This document shows positions 37,366 through 46,032 of a stretch of DNA of 64,000 nucleotides, piece after piece. Made by a program: the position numbers and the translations under genes. The DNA is from Nocardioides campestrisoli. Its GTDB lineage: Bacteria > Actinomycetota > Actinomycetes > Propionibacteriales > Nocardioidaceae. Within the stretch, counting starts at the first letter, position 1. Each line of letters begins with the position of its first letter. The notes beneath the pieces were generated by a model. The model made no database searches and had not been told where the DNA came from. It saw only the letters and a program-made list of their open reading frames with translations. Location: contig NZ_CP061768.1 of NCBI RefSeq assembly GCF_013624435.2, positions 992,001-1,056,000 on the forward strand. The letters are read 5' to 3'.

Positions 37366-39384
37366 TCAGAGCCGCCGTACCTGCACCACCGCCGGCCGCG
37401 GACCCTTCACGTTCGCCGCCCGGTAGGCGGTGCGGCCGTAGGGGAAGGCGGAGGCCGGGGCCTCGGGGGTGGCGCCGGCGACGTCGCCGGGGTGCTGCAC
37501 GGCGACGAAGACCGAGGAGGAGTCCTCGTCGATCACCGGCCCGCAGGTCTCCGCGCCCGTGGGCACGGCGAGGAACTGCTGGACGTGGCCGCGCTCCGGC
37601 CCGGCGACGGGCACCAGGTGCAGGGCGTCGTTCAGTCCGAGGTTGCCCTGGCCGTCGGTGGAGATCCACAGGTTGCCGGAGCGGTCGAAGGCGAGGTTGT
37701 CCGGGCTGGAGATGGGCGAGACCAGCTGCTTCGGATAGCCGGAGAAGTACGTCGTGGGGTCGCTCGGGTCGCCGCAGACCAGGACCAGCGACCAGGTGAA
37801 GGTCAGGTCGGTGGGCCGGCTCTCGCGGAGCTCCACGACCTGGCCGTAGCGGTTGCCGGTGCGCGGGTTGGCGGGGCCGGCGCTGGTGCGCCCGGTGTTG
37901 TTGGTGAGTGCGGCGTACACGTGCCCGGTGCGCGGGTTGCGCTGGACGTCCTCGGGGCGGTCCATCGGGGTCGGGCCGACCAGGTCCGCGGCCGCGCGGG
38001 TGAACAGCAGGACCTCCTCGACGGTGAAGCCAGGGACCTGGGACTCGCCGCCGACCACCAGGGGCAGCCAGACGCCGGTGCCGTCGTAGGTGCCGGCCGG
38101 GTCGCCGTCGGCGTCCAGGCGGGCGACGTACAGGTCGCCGTTCTCCAGCAGCCGCATGTTGTGGGCCCGGGCCCACCGCGAGGAGCCCGGCCGGTACCGG
38201 TCGCGGGAGATGAACTTGTAGAGGTACTCGTTGCCCTGGTCGTCGCCCATCACCGCGACCGCCCGGCCGTCGGGGGCCAGGTCGACGGTCGCCCCCTCGT
38301 GCTTGAACCGGCCGAGCGCGGTGTGCTTGCGCGGGGTCGAGGTCGGGTCGTAGGGGTCGATCTCGACGATCCACCCGAAGCGGTTGGCCTCGTTCGGCTC
38401 TGTCCCCAGGTCCCACCGCGGCTCGACCGCCTCCCACCCGCGGCCGCCGCCGATCCCGTAGGTCAGGTTGCGCGGGTCCTGGGTGGGGCCGGCCTTGAAG
38501 TAGCCCTGGAAGTTCTCCTCCCCGGACAGCACGGTGCCCCACGGGGTGACGCCGCCGGCGCAGTTGTTGACCGTGCCCAGCACGCGGGTGCCACGCGGGT
38601 CGGCGGCGGTCCGCAGGTACGACGTCCCCGCCGCCGGCCCGGTCATCGCGAGCTCCGTCTGCTGGTGCACGCGGCGGTTGTAGCGCGAGCGGCGTACGGG
38701 CTGCCAGGGGTGGCGTGCTCCCCGGCGGCACACCTCCACCACCGACATCCCGTGGGCGGCCATCTCGATCGCCAGCCGCTCGAGCCGCTCCGCCTCGTCG
38801 GCCGGAGCCCCGGAGAACATCAGCTCGGGGTTGGTGTACTCGTGGTTGACCACCATCAGCGCGCGGTTCCTGCCCGGCAGCGGGAGGAACGCCAGGAAGT
38901 CGTTGTTGTAGCCGAACTGGAGCCGCTGTGCGGCGGCGCTCTGCCGGTCGAAGTCGAAGAGCGGTGCCTCCGCGACGACCGGGTCGCCCCAGGCCATGAT
39001 CGCCGTCCAGTCGTAGCCGGCCGGCACGGTGAGCTCGTCCACGTCGGCGGTCGGCGCGGGCCGCAGCTGGGTGAACGGGAGCGCGGAGACAGGAGCCTTG
39101 CCCGGCCCCTTGCCCTTGCCCGGTCCCTTGCCCGGACCCGCCGCGGCGGGTCCGGCCAGGGCCAGGGTGCCGCCGGCCACGAGCGCGCCGAGCCCGCCGC
39201 GCAGCACGGTACGGCGACCGAGCGCCTCCTGGGCGACCTCGGCGAAGGCGGGGCTCTCGCTCCGGGCCGGGTGGGCGGTGGCGCACTGGTCGGCGCACCG
39301 CCAGTGGCACACGGTGGCGCTGCGGGTGCCCTGCGTGTGGCCGAGCATCGGCAGCAGAGGGGGCTGGTCGGGGGAGTGCGTCAT
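37366..39384 (-). CDS. phoX: PhoX family alkaline phosphatase, Tat-exported
   Basis: The 672-residue protein begins with a cytoplasmic part, then a twin-arginine signal (LGRRTVLRGGLGALVAGGTL near residue 55-74). A Gly/Lys/Pro repeat linker (GPGKGPGKGKGPGKAP) follows, then a DUF839/PhoX propeller. Motifs include VVNHEYTNPELMFSG near 178, NNCAGGVTPWGTVLSGEENF near 270 and GNEYLYKFISRDRY. PhoX is a Ca/Fe-dependent phosphomonoesterase in the periplasm or wall. The long cytoplasmic N-terminus (about 53 residues with several Cys) is typical of actinobacterial members. Confidence 0.9.
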   Translation of the reverse strand: MTHSPDQPPLLPMLGHTQGTRSATVCHWRCADQCATAHPARSESPAFAEVAQEALGRRTVLRGGLGALVAGGTLALAGPAAAGPGKGPGKGKGPGKAPVSALPFTQLRPAPTADVDELTVPAGYDWTAIMAWGDPVVAEAPLFDFDRQSAAAQRLQFGYNNDFLAFLPLPGRNRALMVVNHEYTNPELMFSGAPADEAERLERLAIEMAAHGMSVVEVCRRGARHPWQPVRRSRYNRRVHQQTELAMTGPAAGTSYLRTAADPRGTRVLGTVNNCAGGVTPWGTVLSGEENFQGYFKAGPTQDPRNLTYGIGGGRGWEAVEPRWDLGTEPNEANRFGWIVEIDPYDPTSTPRKHTALGRFKHEGATVDLAPDGRAVAVMGDDQGNEYLYKFISRDRYRPGSSRWARAHNMRLLENGDLYVARLDADGDPAGTYDGTGVWLPLVVGGESQVPGFTVEEVLLFTRAAADLVGPTPMDRPEDVQRNPRTGHVYAALTNNTGRTSAGPANPRTGNRYGQVVELRESRPTDLTFTWSLVLVCGDPSDPTTYFSGYPKQLVSPISSPDNLAFDRSGNLWISTDGQGNLGLNDALHLVPVAGPERGHVQQFLAVPTGAETCGPVIDEDSSSVFVAVQHPGDVAGATPEAPASAFPYGRTAYRAANVKGPRPAVVQVRRL

Positions 39385-39538
39385 GTCCGGCTCCTCGGTC
39401 GCGTCTCCGGGTGCGGTCCCGGCGGGTACGCGTGACGCTAGGGACGCTGCCGGACCCGGGGAGCGACGTCGCGATGACCGGCGGGTGAACGACTGCCGAA
39501 GGCTGGGTTCCGGTGCCCGCGTGGCGGAGTCCGCCGGG

Positions 39539-39976
39539 TCAGGCGAGGTCGCGTGCGTCGGGCAGGAGCTGGACGGGGTGGTCGCCGCGGCGCAGCCGGT
39601 CGGCGTTGGCGTGGATCTCCTCGCGGCTGGCGGCCCAGTCGCCGGCCTCCGCCTCCCAGACCCGCTCGAACCCGTGCCTGACCTCGACGTACCAGTGCCG
39701 GCCGAAGAGGACCCGACCGAGGATCGCGAAGGGGAGGAGTACGGCGAGCAGAACCAGCTCGACGACAGTGAACGTCAGCCCGATCAGCATCACGGTCAAC
39801 GTCGGGATGGCCACCACGAGCCCGACCAACCACAGCAGGCAGCCGATCGGGTTGTCCGGCTCGGCGTCGAGGAAGTCGAGACCGTCGGCGCTGTCGGAGA
39901 ACTCACCGCGGCGACGCCACGGCACCCAGCGCCGGGAGACGCGCCAGACCTGTCCGTGCGCGTCCACGACCTTCAT
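39539..39976 (-). CDS. Small membrane protein of unknown function (145 aa)
   Basis: The protein has a polar start with VVDAHGQVWRVSRRWVPWRR, two adjacent membrane segments (about 44-64, LLWLVGLVVAIPTLTVMLIG, and 69-88), and a cytoplasmic C-terminus with RHWYVEVRHGFERVWE. It resembles actinobacterial DUF983-like or small permease-associated proteins, but I cannot assign a family. It is divergent from the MFS pump at 40015 with about 40 bp between starts. Confidence 0.65.
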   Translation of the reverse strand: MKVVDAHGQVWRVSRRWVPWRRRGEFSDSADGLDFLDAEPDNPIGCLLWLVGLVVAIPTLTVMLIGLTFTVVELVLLAVLLPFAILGRVLFGRHWYVEVRHGFERVWEAEAGDWAASREEIHANADRLRRGDHPVQLLPDARDLA

Positions 39977-40014
39977 GGGGCGTGATCGTACGGTGACGGC
40001 TGACCTCTCGGGGA

Positions 40015-41544
40015 GTGATCGGGAACACGGCCGGGTCGCGGTTGGTTGAGCCCCCTGTGACTGCGCCCGAGATCACCCGTGCCAGCGTCGGTCTGCGCAG
40101 CGAGCGCGGGCCCATCCTGCTCGCCGTGATGCTCAGCATCGGCCTGGTCGCCATCGACTCGACCATCCTCGCCACCGCGGTGCCCGCGATCGTCGACGAC
40201 CTCGGCGGCTTCACGTCGTTCCCGTGGCTCTTCTCGATCTACCTGCTGGCCCAGGCCGTCTCGGTGCCGATCTACGGCAAGGTCGCCGACCTCTACGGAC
40301 GCAAACCGGTGATGCTGCTGGGCATCGGCCTGTTCGTCCTCGGGTCGCTGCTGTGCGGGATCGCGTGGAGCATGCCGTCGCTCATCCTGTTCCGGCTCCT
40401 GCAGGGCCTCGGCGCCGGCGCGGTCCAGCCGATGGGCATGACGATCGTGGGCGACATCTACTCGCTCGCGGAGCGCGCGAAGGTCCAGGGCTACATCGCC
40501 AGCGTGTGGGCCGCGTCCTCGATCGTGGGGCCGACCCTGGGCGGGGTCTTCGCCGACTACCTGTCGTGGCGCTGGATCTTCTTCGTGAACCTCCCGCTCG
40601 GCATCGCCGCCGGATGGGTGGTGTGGCGGCGCTTCGACGAGAAGGTGGAGCGGCGCAAGCACAGCATCGACTACCTGGGCGCCGTGCTGCTGGCAGCCGG
40701 CGGCTCGCTGCTCCTGCTCGGCCTGCTCGAGGGCGGCGTGCGCTGGGAGTGGTCGTCCCTCCCCGGCGTCGCGATCTTCGTCGCCGCAGCCGTTCTGCTG
40801 GCCGCGTTCGTCGTGGTGGAGTCGCGGGCTCCGGAGCCGGTCCTGCCGCTGTGGATCTTCCGGCGGCGGGTGCTGAACGCGTCGAACTCCAGCGCCTTCG
40901 TCGTCGGCGTGCTCATGCTCGGGCTGACGTCGTACGTGCCGTTGTACGCCCAGGGCGTGCTCGGCCACGGTGCCCTGGTCGCCGGACTGGCACTGGCGTC
41001 GATGACGATCGGGTGGCCGATCGCAGCCTCGACGAGCGGTCGCTTCTACCTCTCCATCGGCTTCCGCAAGACGGTGCTGATGGGCTCGCTGTTCGTGATC
41101 GGCGGCGCGGCGCTGCTGCTCCCGGTCGACGCCGACAGCGCGCTGTGGCAGCTCGCCCTCCCGTGCTTCGTGATGGGCATCGGGTTCGGGTACGTCGCCA
41201 GCCCGGGCGTCATCGTCGCCCAGTCCTCGGTGGGCTGGGAGCACCGCGGCGTGGCCACCGGCACCAACATGTTCGCCCGGTCGATGGGCAGCGCCGTCGG
41301 CGTCGCGGCCTTCGGGGCGATCGTGAACAGCAAGCTGGCCGGGAGCGCCTCCTCGGGCGGTGCGCTCGACCTCGAGCACCTGTCGGCAGGGGTGCTGGCG
41401 CCGGCGATCCACCTGGTCTTCATCGGCTCGGCGGTGGTCGCGCTGGCGCTGCTGCTCTCGGGACTGCTCATGCCGCCGCACGCGGGGGAGGAGGCCGCGT
41501 CGGCCTCGAAGTCGGCCGACCGACAGGACCCGGCAGCTACCTGA
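40015..41544 (+). CDS. DHA2-type MFS drug efflux transporter (14 membrane segments)
   Basis: The protein of about 509 residues has 14 membrane segments and the DHA2/EmrB signatures: IDSTILATAVPAIVDDLGG near residue 46 (motif D1), YGKVADLYGRKPVMLLG near 88 (motif A), and SSIVGPTLGGVFADYLSWRW near 175 (motif C). It would export drugs or other hydrophobic compounds using the proton gradient. Two GTG starts are possible: 40015, or 40057, which removes 14 residues and lies closer to the conserved sequence. No regulator is adjacent. Confidence 0.9.
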   Translation: MIGNTAGSRLVEPPVTAPEITRASVGLRSERGPILLAVMLSIGLVAIDSTILATAVPAIVDDLGGFTSFPWLFSIYLLAQAVSVPIYGKVADLYGRKPVMLLGIGLFVLGSLLCGIAWSMPSLILFRLLQGLGAGAVQPMGMTIVGDIYSLAERAKVQGYIASVWAASSIVGPTLGGVFADYLSWRWIFFVNLPLGIAAGWVVWRRFDEKVERRKHSIDYLGAVLLAAGGSLLLLGLLEGGVRWEWSSLPGVAIFVAAAVLLAAFVVVESRAPEPVLPLWIFRRRVLNASNSSAFVVGVLMLGLTSYVPLYAQGVLGHGALVAGLALASMTIGWPIAASTSGRFYLSIGFRKTVLMGSLFVIGGAALLLPVDADSALWQLALPCFVMGIGFGYVASPGVIVAQSSVGWEHRGVATGTNMFARSMGSAVGVAAFGAIVNSKLAGSASSGGALDLEHLSAGVLAPAIHLVFIGSAVVALALLLSGLLMPPHAGEEAASASKSADRQDPAAT

Positions 41545-41551
41545 CCCGCGG

Positions 41552-41686
41552 GATCACGTCCACACCGACGACGAGCTGCGCCGGCTGCGGGACCTGGTCG
41601 ACGGCCGCCCGTCGCCGTACGTCATGTTCAACAACCTGCCGCGCACCGGGGACGCGGAGCGGTTCCGGGATCTGCTCTCCGGCTGA
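41552..41686 (+). pseudogene. C-terminal remnant of a DUF72-type protein
   Basis: After the MFS gene, an open frame without a start encodes DDELRRLRDLVDGRPS then YVMFNNLPRTGDAERFRDLL before a stop at 41686. The YVMFNN motif near the end resembles the C-terminus of DUF72 proteins, which have about 250 residues. Only the last 45 are present, so it looks like a decayed remnant. This is a resemblance by eye only. Confidence 0.4.
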
Positions 41687-41761
41687 GCCCTCCCGAGGAT
41701 CATCGGGCACCCCGGGCGAAAACGCTGGCACCGGGCCGCGTCACCTGACTAGGTTCGGCAA

Positions 41762-41881
41762 ATGACCTTGGCGTGGGAACAAGTGATCGTCCACTCGCAG
41801 GACCCGGCGGCCTTGGGGCAGTGGTGGGCAGAGGCGCTCGAGGGCAACGAGCTCTGCATCCTCAGCCAGCCCGGGCAGTAG
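41762..41881 (+). pseudogene. VOC-protein remnant with internal deletion (39 aa)
   Basis: The 39-residue frame begins like a VOC/glyoxalase-like protein (WEQVIVHSQDPAALGQWWAE) and ends like one (EGNELCILSQPGQ). Family members have about 75 more residues between these two parts. The join AEAL-EGNELC is in frame. It is therefore a deletion remnant rather than a real small protein. It lies 13 bp before the histidine kinase start. Confidence 0.6.
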
Positions 41882-41894
41882 CGGGCACGAGCTC

Positions 41895-43058
41895 GTGGTG
41901 CGCACCGGGGGACAGCACGGCGGCGACCTGAGCACCCCCACGCTGGCTCGGGCGCGGCTGCTGACCGTCGTCTGGCTGGTCTCCTCGGTGCTCAGCGTCG
42001 TGCTGCTACCGCTCGTGGGGGTCGCCCGGGAGGACGTCACGTTGCTGCGCGTCACCGGCGTGGTGGGGGTGGCCGCGCTCTTCGCCGCGCAGCTGCTGGT
42101 GATGTGGTCCGCGGTGACGCCGTGGGCCTCAGCGTCCCTGCACCGTCGCGCCCAGGGGGTCTTCGTAGCGGCGACGATCGCAAGCCTGCCCATGGTCGCG
42201 CCCGTCGCGGTGGACCGGTGGGCGACGTGGGCCTGGCTGGGGGCGAGCGTGGTCGGGACCGCGCCCCTGCTGTGGCGATGGTCGACCACGGCGGTGGTCG
42301 CCGGGGCGGTCACCGCGACCAGCGTCGTGGTGGCGCTCGTGCTCGGCGGCGACTGGACGACGTACGCCGGAATCACCCTGGGGTTCGGCGCCGGGCTCGC
42401 GCTGCTCAACTCCGCCCCGGTGTGGCTGTGGGAGCTGCTGGTCCGCGCCGACGCGACGCAGCAGGCGGGTGCCCGGGCGGCGGCCGCGCGGGAGCGGAAC
42501 CGGTTCGGTCGCGACGTGCACGACGTCCTCGGGCACGACCTGACCGTGATCGCCCTCAAGGCCGAGCTGGCGGCGCGCACCGTCGCCTCCGACCCGGCGA
42601 CCTCGGCCCGGGAGTCCGAGGAGGTCCGGGCCCTGGCCCAGGCGGCGCTGGGCCGGATCCGCGGCGCGCTGGCTGCCGAGCGGCACGCCGACCTGGCGGG
42701 CGAGCTGGCCGAGACGGCCCGGGTGCTGGCGACGGCCGGGGTGCGCAGCGAGGTCGACGCCCAGCCGCTGCCGCTGTCGCCGCCGGCGGTGGACGTGCTG
42801 TCGATGGTGCTCAAGGAGGCGACCACCAACGTGCTCCGGCACAGCGACGCGCAGTGGTGCCGGATCGCCCTCGACGCCGACGAGGGCCGGGTCCGGCTCA
42901 CGGTCCACAACGACCGTCCAGGTCCCGACGGGTCCGCCGCCGGGTCGGGTCTGACCGGGTTGCGCGAGCGCCTGGCCGCGGTGGGCGGGGAGCTGGTGGT
43001 ACGTCGCGAGCCCGACTCGTTCCTGCTCTGCGCCACGGTCTCGGTCGACCATGGCTGA
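41895..43058 (+). CDS. Two-component sensor histidine kinase (NarL/DesK type)
   Basis: The 387-residue protein has five or six membrane segments to residue 185. The HisKA_3 dimerisation helix follows with the phosphorylated His in RFGRDVHDVLGHDLTVIALK near 210, and then an ATPase domain with LKEATTNVLRHSDAQ near 308 (N box) and GSGLTGLRERLAAVGG near 350 (G box). It overlaps its response regulator by 8 bp. DesK-like kinases often sense membrane state; the real signal here is unknown. The start is GTG 41895. Confidence 0.9.
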   Translation: MVRTGGQHGGDLSTPTLARARLLTVVWLVSSVLSVVLLPLVGVAREDVTLLRVTGVVGVAALFAAQLLVMWSAVTPWASASLHRRAQGVFVAATIASLPMVAPVAVDRWATWAWLGASVVGTAPLLWRWSTTAVVAGAVTATSVVVALVLGGDWTTYAGITLGFGAGLALLNSAPVWLWELLVRADATQQAGARAAAARERNRFGRDVHDVLGHDLTVIALKAELAARTVASDPATSARESEEVRALAQAALGRIRGALAAERHADLAGELAETARVLATAGVRSEVDAQPLPLSPPAVDVLSMVLKEATTNVLRHSDAQWCRIALDADEGRVRLTVHNDRPGPDGSAAGSGLTGLRERLAAVGGELVVRREPDSFLLCATVSVDHG

Positions 43059-43668
43059 GCGTCTGCGGGTGCTCGTCGCCGACGACGAGACGACCATCCG
43101 AGCCGCCCTGTCCGCCCTGCTCGCCCTGGAGGACGACCTCCACGTGGTGGCCCAGGCGGGCGACGGGCACGAGGCGGTCGAGCAGGCTCGCCGGCACCGG
43201 CCGGACGTGGCGGTGCTCGACCTGGAGATGCCCGGCGGCGACGGGATCTCCGCGGTGGCCGAGCTGCGTCGGGCGGTCCCGGACTGCGCCGTCGTGCTGC
43301 TCAGCGGCCGGGGCCGTCCCGCGCACCTGCGCGACGCCCTGGAGGCGGGCGCGCTCGCCTTCGTCGCCAAGGGAGCGCCCGCCGGGACGCTGGCAGAGGT
43401 GATCCGCGGGGCGCACCGCGGTGAGCGGTACGTCGACCCCGCGCTGGCTGCGGACGCCCTCACCGCCCCGCCCAACCCGCTCTCGGAGCGCGAGCTGGAG
43501 GTGCTCCGGCTCGCGGCCCTCGACCTCCCGACCGCCGTGATCGCACGGCGTACGAACCTGGCGGGCGGGACCGTGCGCAACTACGTCGCCGCCGCGACGG
43601 CCAAGCTCGGCGCCGCCTCCAAGGCCCAGGCGATCGCCATCGCCCGCGCCCAGGGGTGGATCAGGTAG
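43051..43668 (+). CDS. NarL/DesR-type response regulator
   Basis: The 205-residue protein has a receiver domain (RVLVADDETTIRAALSALL, phospho-Asp in VAVLDLEMPGGDG near residue 54, conserved Lys in FVAKGAPAGTL near 106). A LuxR-type HTH follows (LSERELEVLRLAALDLPTAV, then GGTVRNYVAAATAKLGA). It overlaps the kinase gene by 8 bp, so the two are a clear pair. It has an A-x-K pattern typical of DesR. The target genes are not identifiable. Confidence 0.93.
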   Translation: MAERLRVLVADDETTIRAALSALLALEDDLHVVAQAGDGHEAVEQARRHRPDVAVLDLEMPGGDGISAVAELRRAVPDCAVVLLSGRGRPAHLRDALEAGALAFVAKGAPAGTLAEVIRGAHRGERYVDPALAADALTAPPNPLSERELEVLRLAALDLPTAVIARRTNLAGGTVRNYVAAATAKLGAASKAQAIAIARAQGWIR

Positions 43669-43675
43669 GGGTGGC

Positions 43676-44266
43676 TCAGGTCGACAGGGCCAGCGCCACG
43701 GCCGCGGCCCCGAGCGGCACGTCGAGCAGGAAGCAGAACTCGGCCAGACCGCGGCTGACCACGTCGTCGCGGCGCCAGTGCCGGTAGTCCCAGAGCGCGT
43801 GGCTCACCAGCGTGAGGCCGGCCAGCGCGAGGCCGAGCTGCGGCGAGATGAGCACGGCGGCCACGGCGAGGCCGCCGAAGCCGAGCAGGGCCAGGCTCTG
43901 GTCGGCCAGGACGCGGCGCGGCGTCGGACCGCGCAGGCCGACACCGACCAGAACAACCGCGTAGCCTGCCAGCCCCACCCACCAGGGGATGCCGGCCAGC
44001 TCGCTCAGCACGACCGCGAGCGAGCTGATGAGGATGCCGGCCCACGCGACCCAGGGCCGACCCAGCGCCGCGGCGGCCAGGTAGCAGCTGGCAGCGGCCG
44101 TGACCGTGATGGCGACGCCCTCGGCGTCGACGCCGGTGAGGATCTGGGAGACGGCGACCGCGAGGCCGACGAGGGCAGGGAGGTACCGCCAGGAGTGTCG
44201 GGTGCCGGCAGGCTGCGGGCTCGTCGCCGCGGAGGTGGATGACGGTGTCTTCTCGGGAGTTCTCAT
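43676..44266 (-). CDS. Multi-pass membrane protein of unknown function
   Basis: The 196-residue protein has a polar start (RTPEKTPSSTSAATSPQPAG) and about six membrane segments, ending FCFLLDVPLGAAAVALAL. HALWDYRHWRRDDVVSRGLAEF near residue 155 is the most distinctive stretch and resembles actinobacterial DUF6010-like or similar small integral proteins, which I cannot confirm. Its start codon lies in a 65-bp repeat that recurs at 49880. It converges with the response regulator with 7 bp between. Confidence 0.7.
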   Translation of the reverse strand: MRTPEKTPSSTSAATSPQPAGTRHSWRYLPALVGLAVAVSQILTGVDAEGVAITVTAAASCYLAAAALGRPWVAWAGILISSLAVVLSELAGIPWWVGLAGYAVVLVGVGLRGPTPRRVLADQSLALLGFGGLAVAAVLISPQLGLALAGLTLVSHALWDYRHWRRDDVVSRGLAEFCFLLDVPLGAAAVALALST

Positions 44267-44305
44267 GGCATCGACCCTGCGGCCGCCCTGCGCACCCGCA
44301 CCCCG
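44241..44305. repeat. Dispersed 65-bp repeat, copy A
   Basis: These 65 bases match 49880-49944 at 57 positions. The copy spans the start codon and first eight codons of the membrane protein gene on the minus strand plus about 40 bp upstream. Confidence 0.8.
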
Positions 44306-44368
44306 TGCACTTGTCACCAGTCGATGGTGCCGGACGCGGGGGCAGCGCTCAGCGACCTCGGTTCGTTT

Positions 44369-44893
44369 TCAGAGGAGGTGCGGGAGGGGCCAGGTCTCGC
44401 CGGTGGAGCTGTCGACAAGGGCGGCCCGGTCGACCTGCAAGGTCAGCGGCAGCAGGTCCGAGATCATCCGGACGACGCTGGCCAGCCGGGTGCCCTGGGC
44501 GTGGGTGGCGATCGAGACGTGCGGCAACCACCGGCCGACCCGGTAGTGGTGGTGCAGCTCAGCGCCGGCGACCTCCACGGCGGTCACGACACGTGCCTGG
44601 CGCATCCCGACGTCGGGCGCGAGCGCGGGCGCCAGGGCGGCGCGGCCGCGGGGGAACGCCAGCGTGCCGTGCAGCGACAGCGAGAACGGGTCGGCGGCCG
44701 GAAGGGCGCAGAGCGCCTCGTGAACCGGTGCCAGCTCCCAGTCGAGGAGGACCGCGTAGGAGAGGTGCGGGTGGTGAAGTCGATGCGTGTGGCTGGCCAG
44801 CGTGGAGATCCCCGCGTCCTCCAGGCGCGACCAGAGGTCCCGCACCCGCCGCTCCGAGCGGGCGTCGAAGAGGAGGCAGACCGCGAGCGCCAC
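44369..44893 (-). CDS. 2H phosphoesterase / RNA 2',3'-ligase-like protein
   Basis: The 174-residue protein has the two H-x-[ST] motifs of the 2H superfamily: HHPHLSYAVLL near residue 40 and WLPHVSIATHA near 125, with typical spacing. Such enzymes hydrolyse 2',3'-cyclic phosphates or ligate RNA. The length fits LigT-like members. The start is GTG 44893. It lies 65 bp downstream of the arginase-family gene in the same direction. Confidence 0.75.
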   Translation of the reverse strand: MALAVCLLFDARSERRVRDLWSRLEDAGISTLASHTHRLHHPHLSYAVLLDWELAPVHEALCALPAADPFSLSLHGTLAFPRGRAALAPALAPDVGMRQARVVTAVEVAGAELHHHYRVGRWLPHVSIATHAQGTRLASVVRMISDLLPLTLQVDRAALVDSSTGETWPLPHLL

Positions 44894-44958
44894 CTCACAA
44901 GCATCCGGGAGTCGTCAAGCGGCTCGCCTGTGCGGCGTCCACTCACCCGGCGGGATGG

Positions 44959-45882
44959 TCACCTGCTGGGTCCGTCGCCGAACGCGCCCGCGAGGATCCG
45001 GACGAGACGAGAGGTCAGGTCCTGCACGGTGGAGCCGTCCGGCTCGCCATGATTGGGATTGACCTCGCAGACGGTCAGGCCGCAGAAGTTGGGCGCGGCC
45101 ACCAGCACCTCGAGCGCCGCCATCACGGTGTCCAGCTTCAGTGCGACGTTCCGGCGGGTGTTCTCGGCCAGCGGGGCGTCCGCGAAGTCGACCACGTCGA
45201 TGTCGAGATGCACCAGCAGCCGGTCGAACTGTGCGGCCCATCCCTTCACCACCCGGCTGGCGGCCCCGACCGGGTCGTCACGCACCTCGTCGTGGTGGAC
45301 CCAGGCGATGCCGCGTTCGTCGATGACGCCGCGCTCGAAGGAGGTCGGCTCGACCTGACCGAACAGCAGGAGCTGCTCAGGGTCGAGGAGCGGGACGCGA
45401 GGACCGACCCCCGCGAGGCTCGCGACGGTCCCGTCCACAGCCAGCAGGTGGGCCACTCCCATCCAGTCCAGCGCGCCGTCGTCGGTGCTCTGCGGAGTGT
45501 TCAGGTCGGCGTCGTGATCGACGTAGACCAGCCCCAAGGTCCCGGGCGCCGTGGCGGCGCCGGCCACGGTCCCGACCTCCACGGTGCAGTCACCGCCGAG
45601 GACCAGCACCTTGGAACCGTCCACGGCCAGGGCGTCGCCGACCTTGGCCGCGACGCTGCCGGCCGTCTGGGCGACCAGGTCTGCGTTCCTCGCGCGCGGG
45701 TTGTCCGGGTCGTCCCGCATGCGGATCGTCTCGGTGTCGCCCGCGTCCTCGACGTCCACGCCGCGCCCTCGGAGCAGGTCGATCAGGCCGGCGTCCCGCA
45801 ACGCACGCGGGGCCTGCTCCTGGCCCGGCCCGTACGCCCCGGCGCTGCTCGGCGCCCCGATCACGACCAGTCGCTCCGTCAT
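44959..45882 (-). CDS. Arginase/agmatinase/formimidoylglutamase family protein
   Basis: The 307-residue protein has the ureohydrolase metal sites: VLVLGGDCTVEVG near residue 93 (usual GGDHS; here Cys replaces the His), VYVDHDADLNTPQ near 116 (DxHxD-like, order D-H-D-A-D), and LVHLDIDVVDFADAP near 222. The Mn-binding set is thus partly changed (GGDCT), as in some actinobacterial members. The substrate is unknown: arginine, agmatine or a guanidino compound. It is divergent from eutB with 150 bp between. Confidence 0.82.
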   Translation of the reverse strand: MTERLVVIGAPSSAGAYGPGQEQAPRALRDAGLIDLLRGRGVDVEDAGDTETIRMRDDPDNPRARNADLVAQTAGSVAAKVGDALAVDGSKVLVLGGDCTVEVGTVAGAATAPGTLGLVYVDHDADLNTPQSTDDGALDWMGVAHLLAVDGTVASLAGVGPRVPLLDPEQLLLFGQVEPTSFERGVIDERGIAWVHHDEVRDDPVGAASRVVKGWAAQFDRLLVHLDIDVVDFADAPLAENTRRNVALKLDTVMAALEVLVAAPNFCGLTVCEVNPNHGEPDGSTVQDLTSRLVRILAGAFGDGPSR

Positions 45883-46032
45883 GCGACCACTCTGGCGGGC
45901 CCCGAGGGCCACCGCAACGGTGCGCTACCCGGGCCGGGGCTCGTCGATGACGTCCTCCTGCGCGCTCGTTCTCCGTGTCCGCGCCTGCCGAGGTGATGTC
46001 GCGGGCGCCAGGTTGTGGGGGAGGCTGGTCCC

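Noticed and set aside
36230..39310. 1026-codon open frame opposite trmL and overlapping phoX
   Set aside because: Only the final 63 codons form a recognisable HhH protein with its own ATG. The remainder is in the wrong frame of phoX or antisense to trmL.
45883..46032. Cobalamin riboswitch upstream of eutB
   Set aside because: The 150-bp gap is too short and I find no B12-box-like conserved segment.
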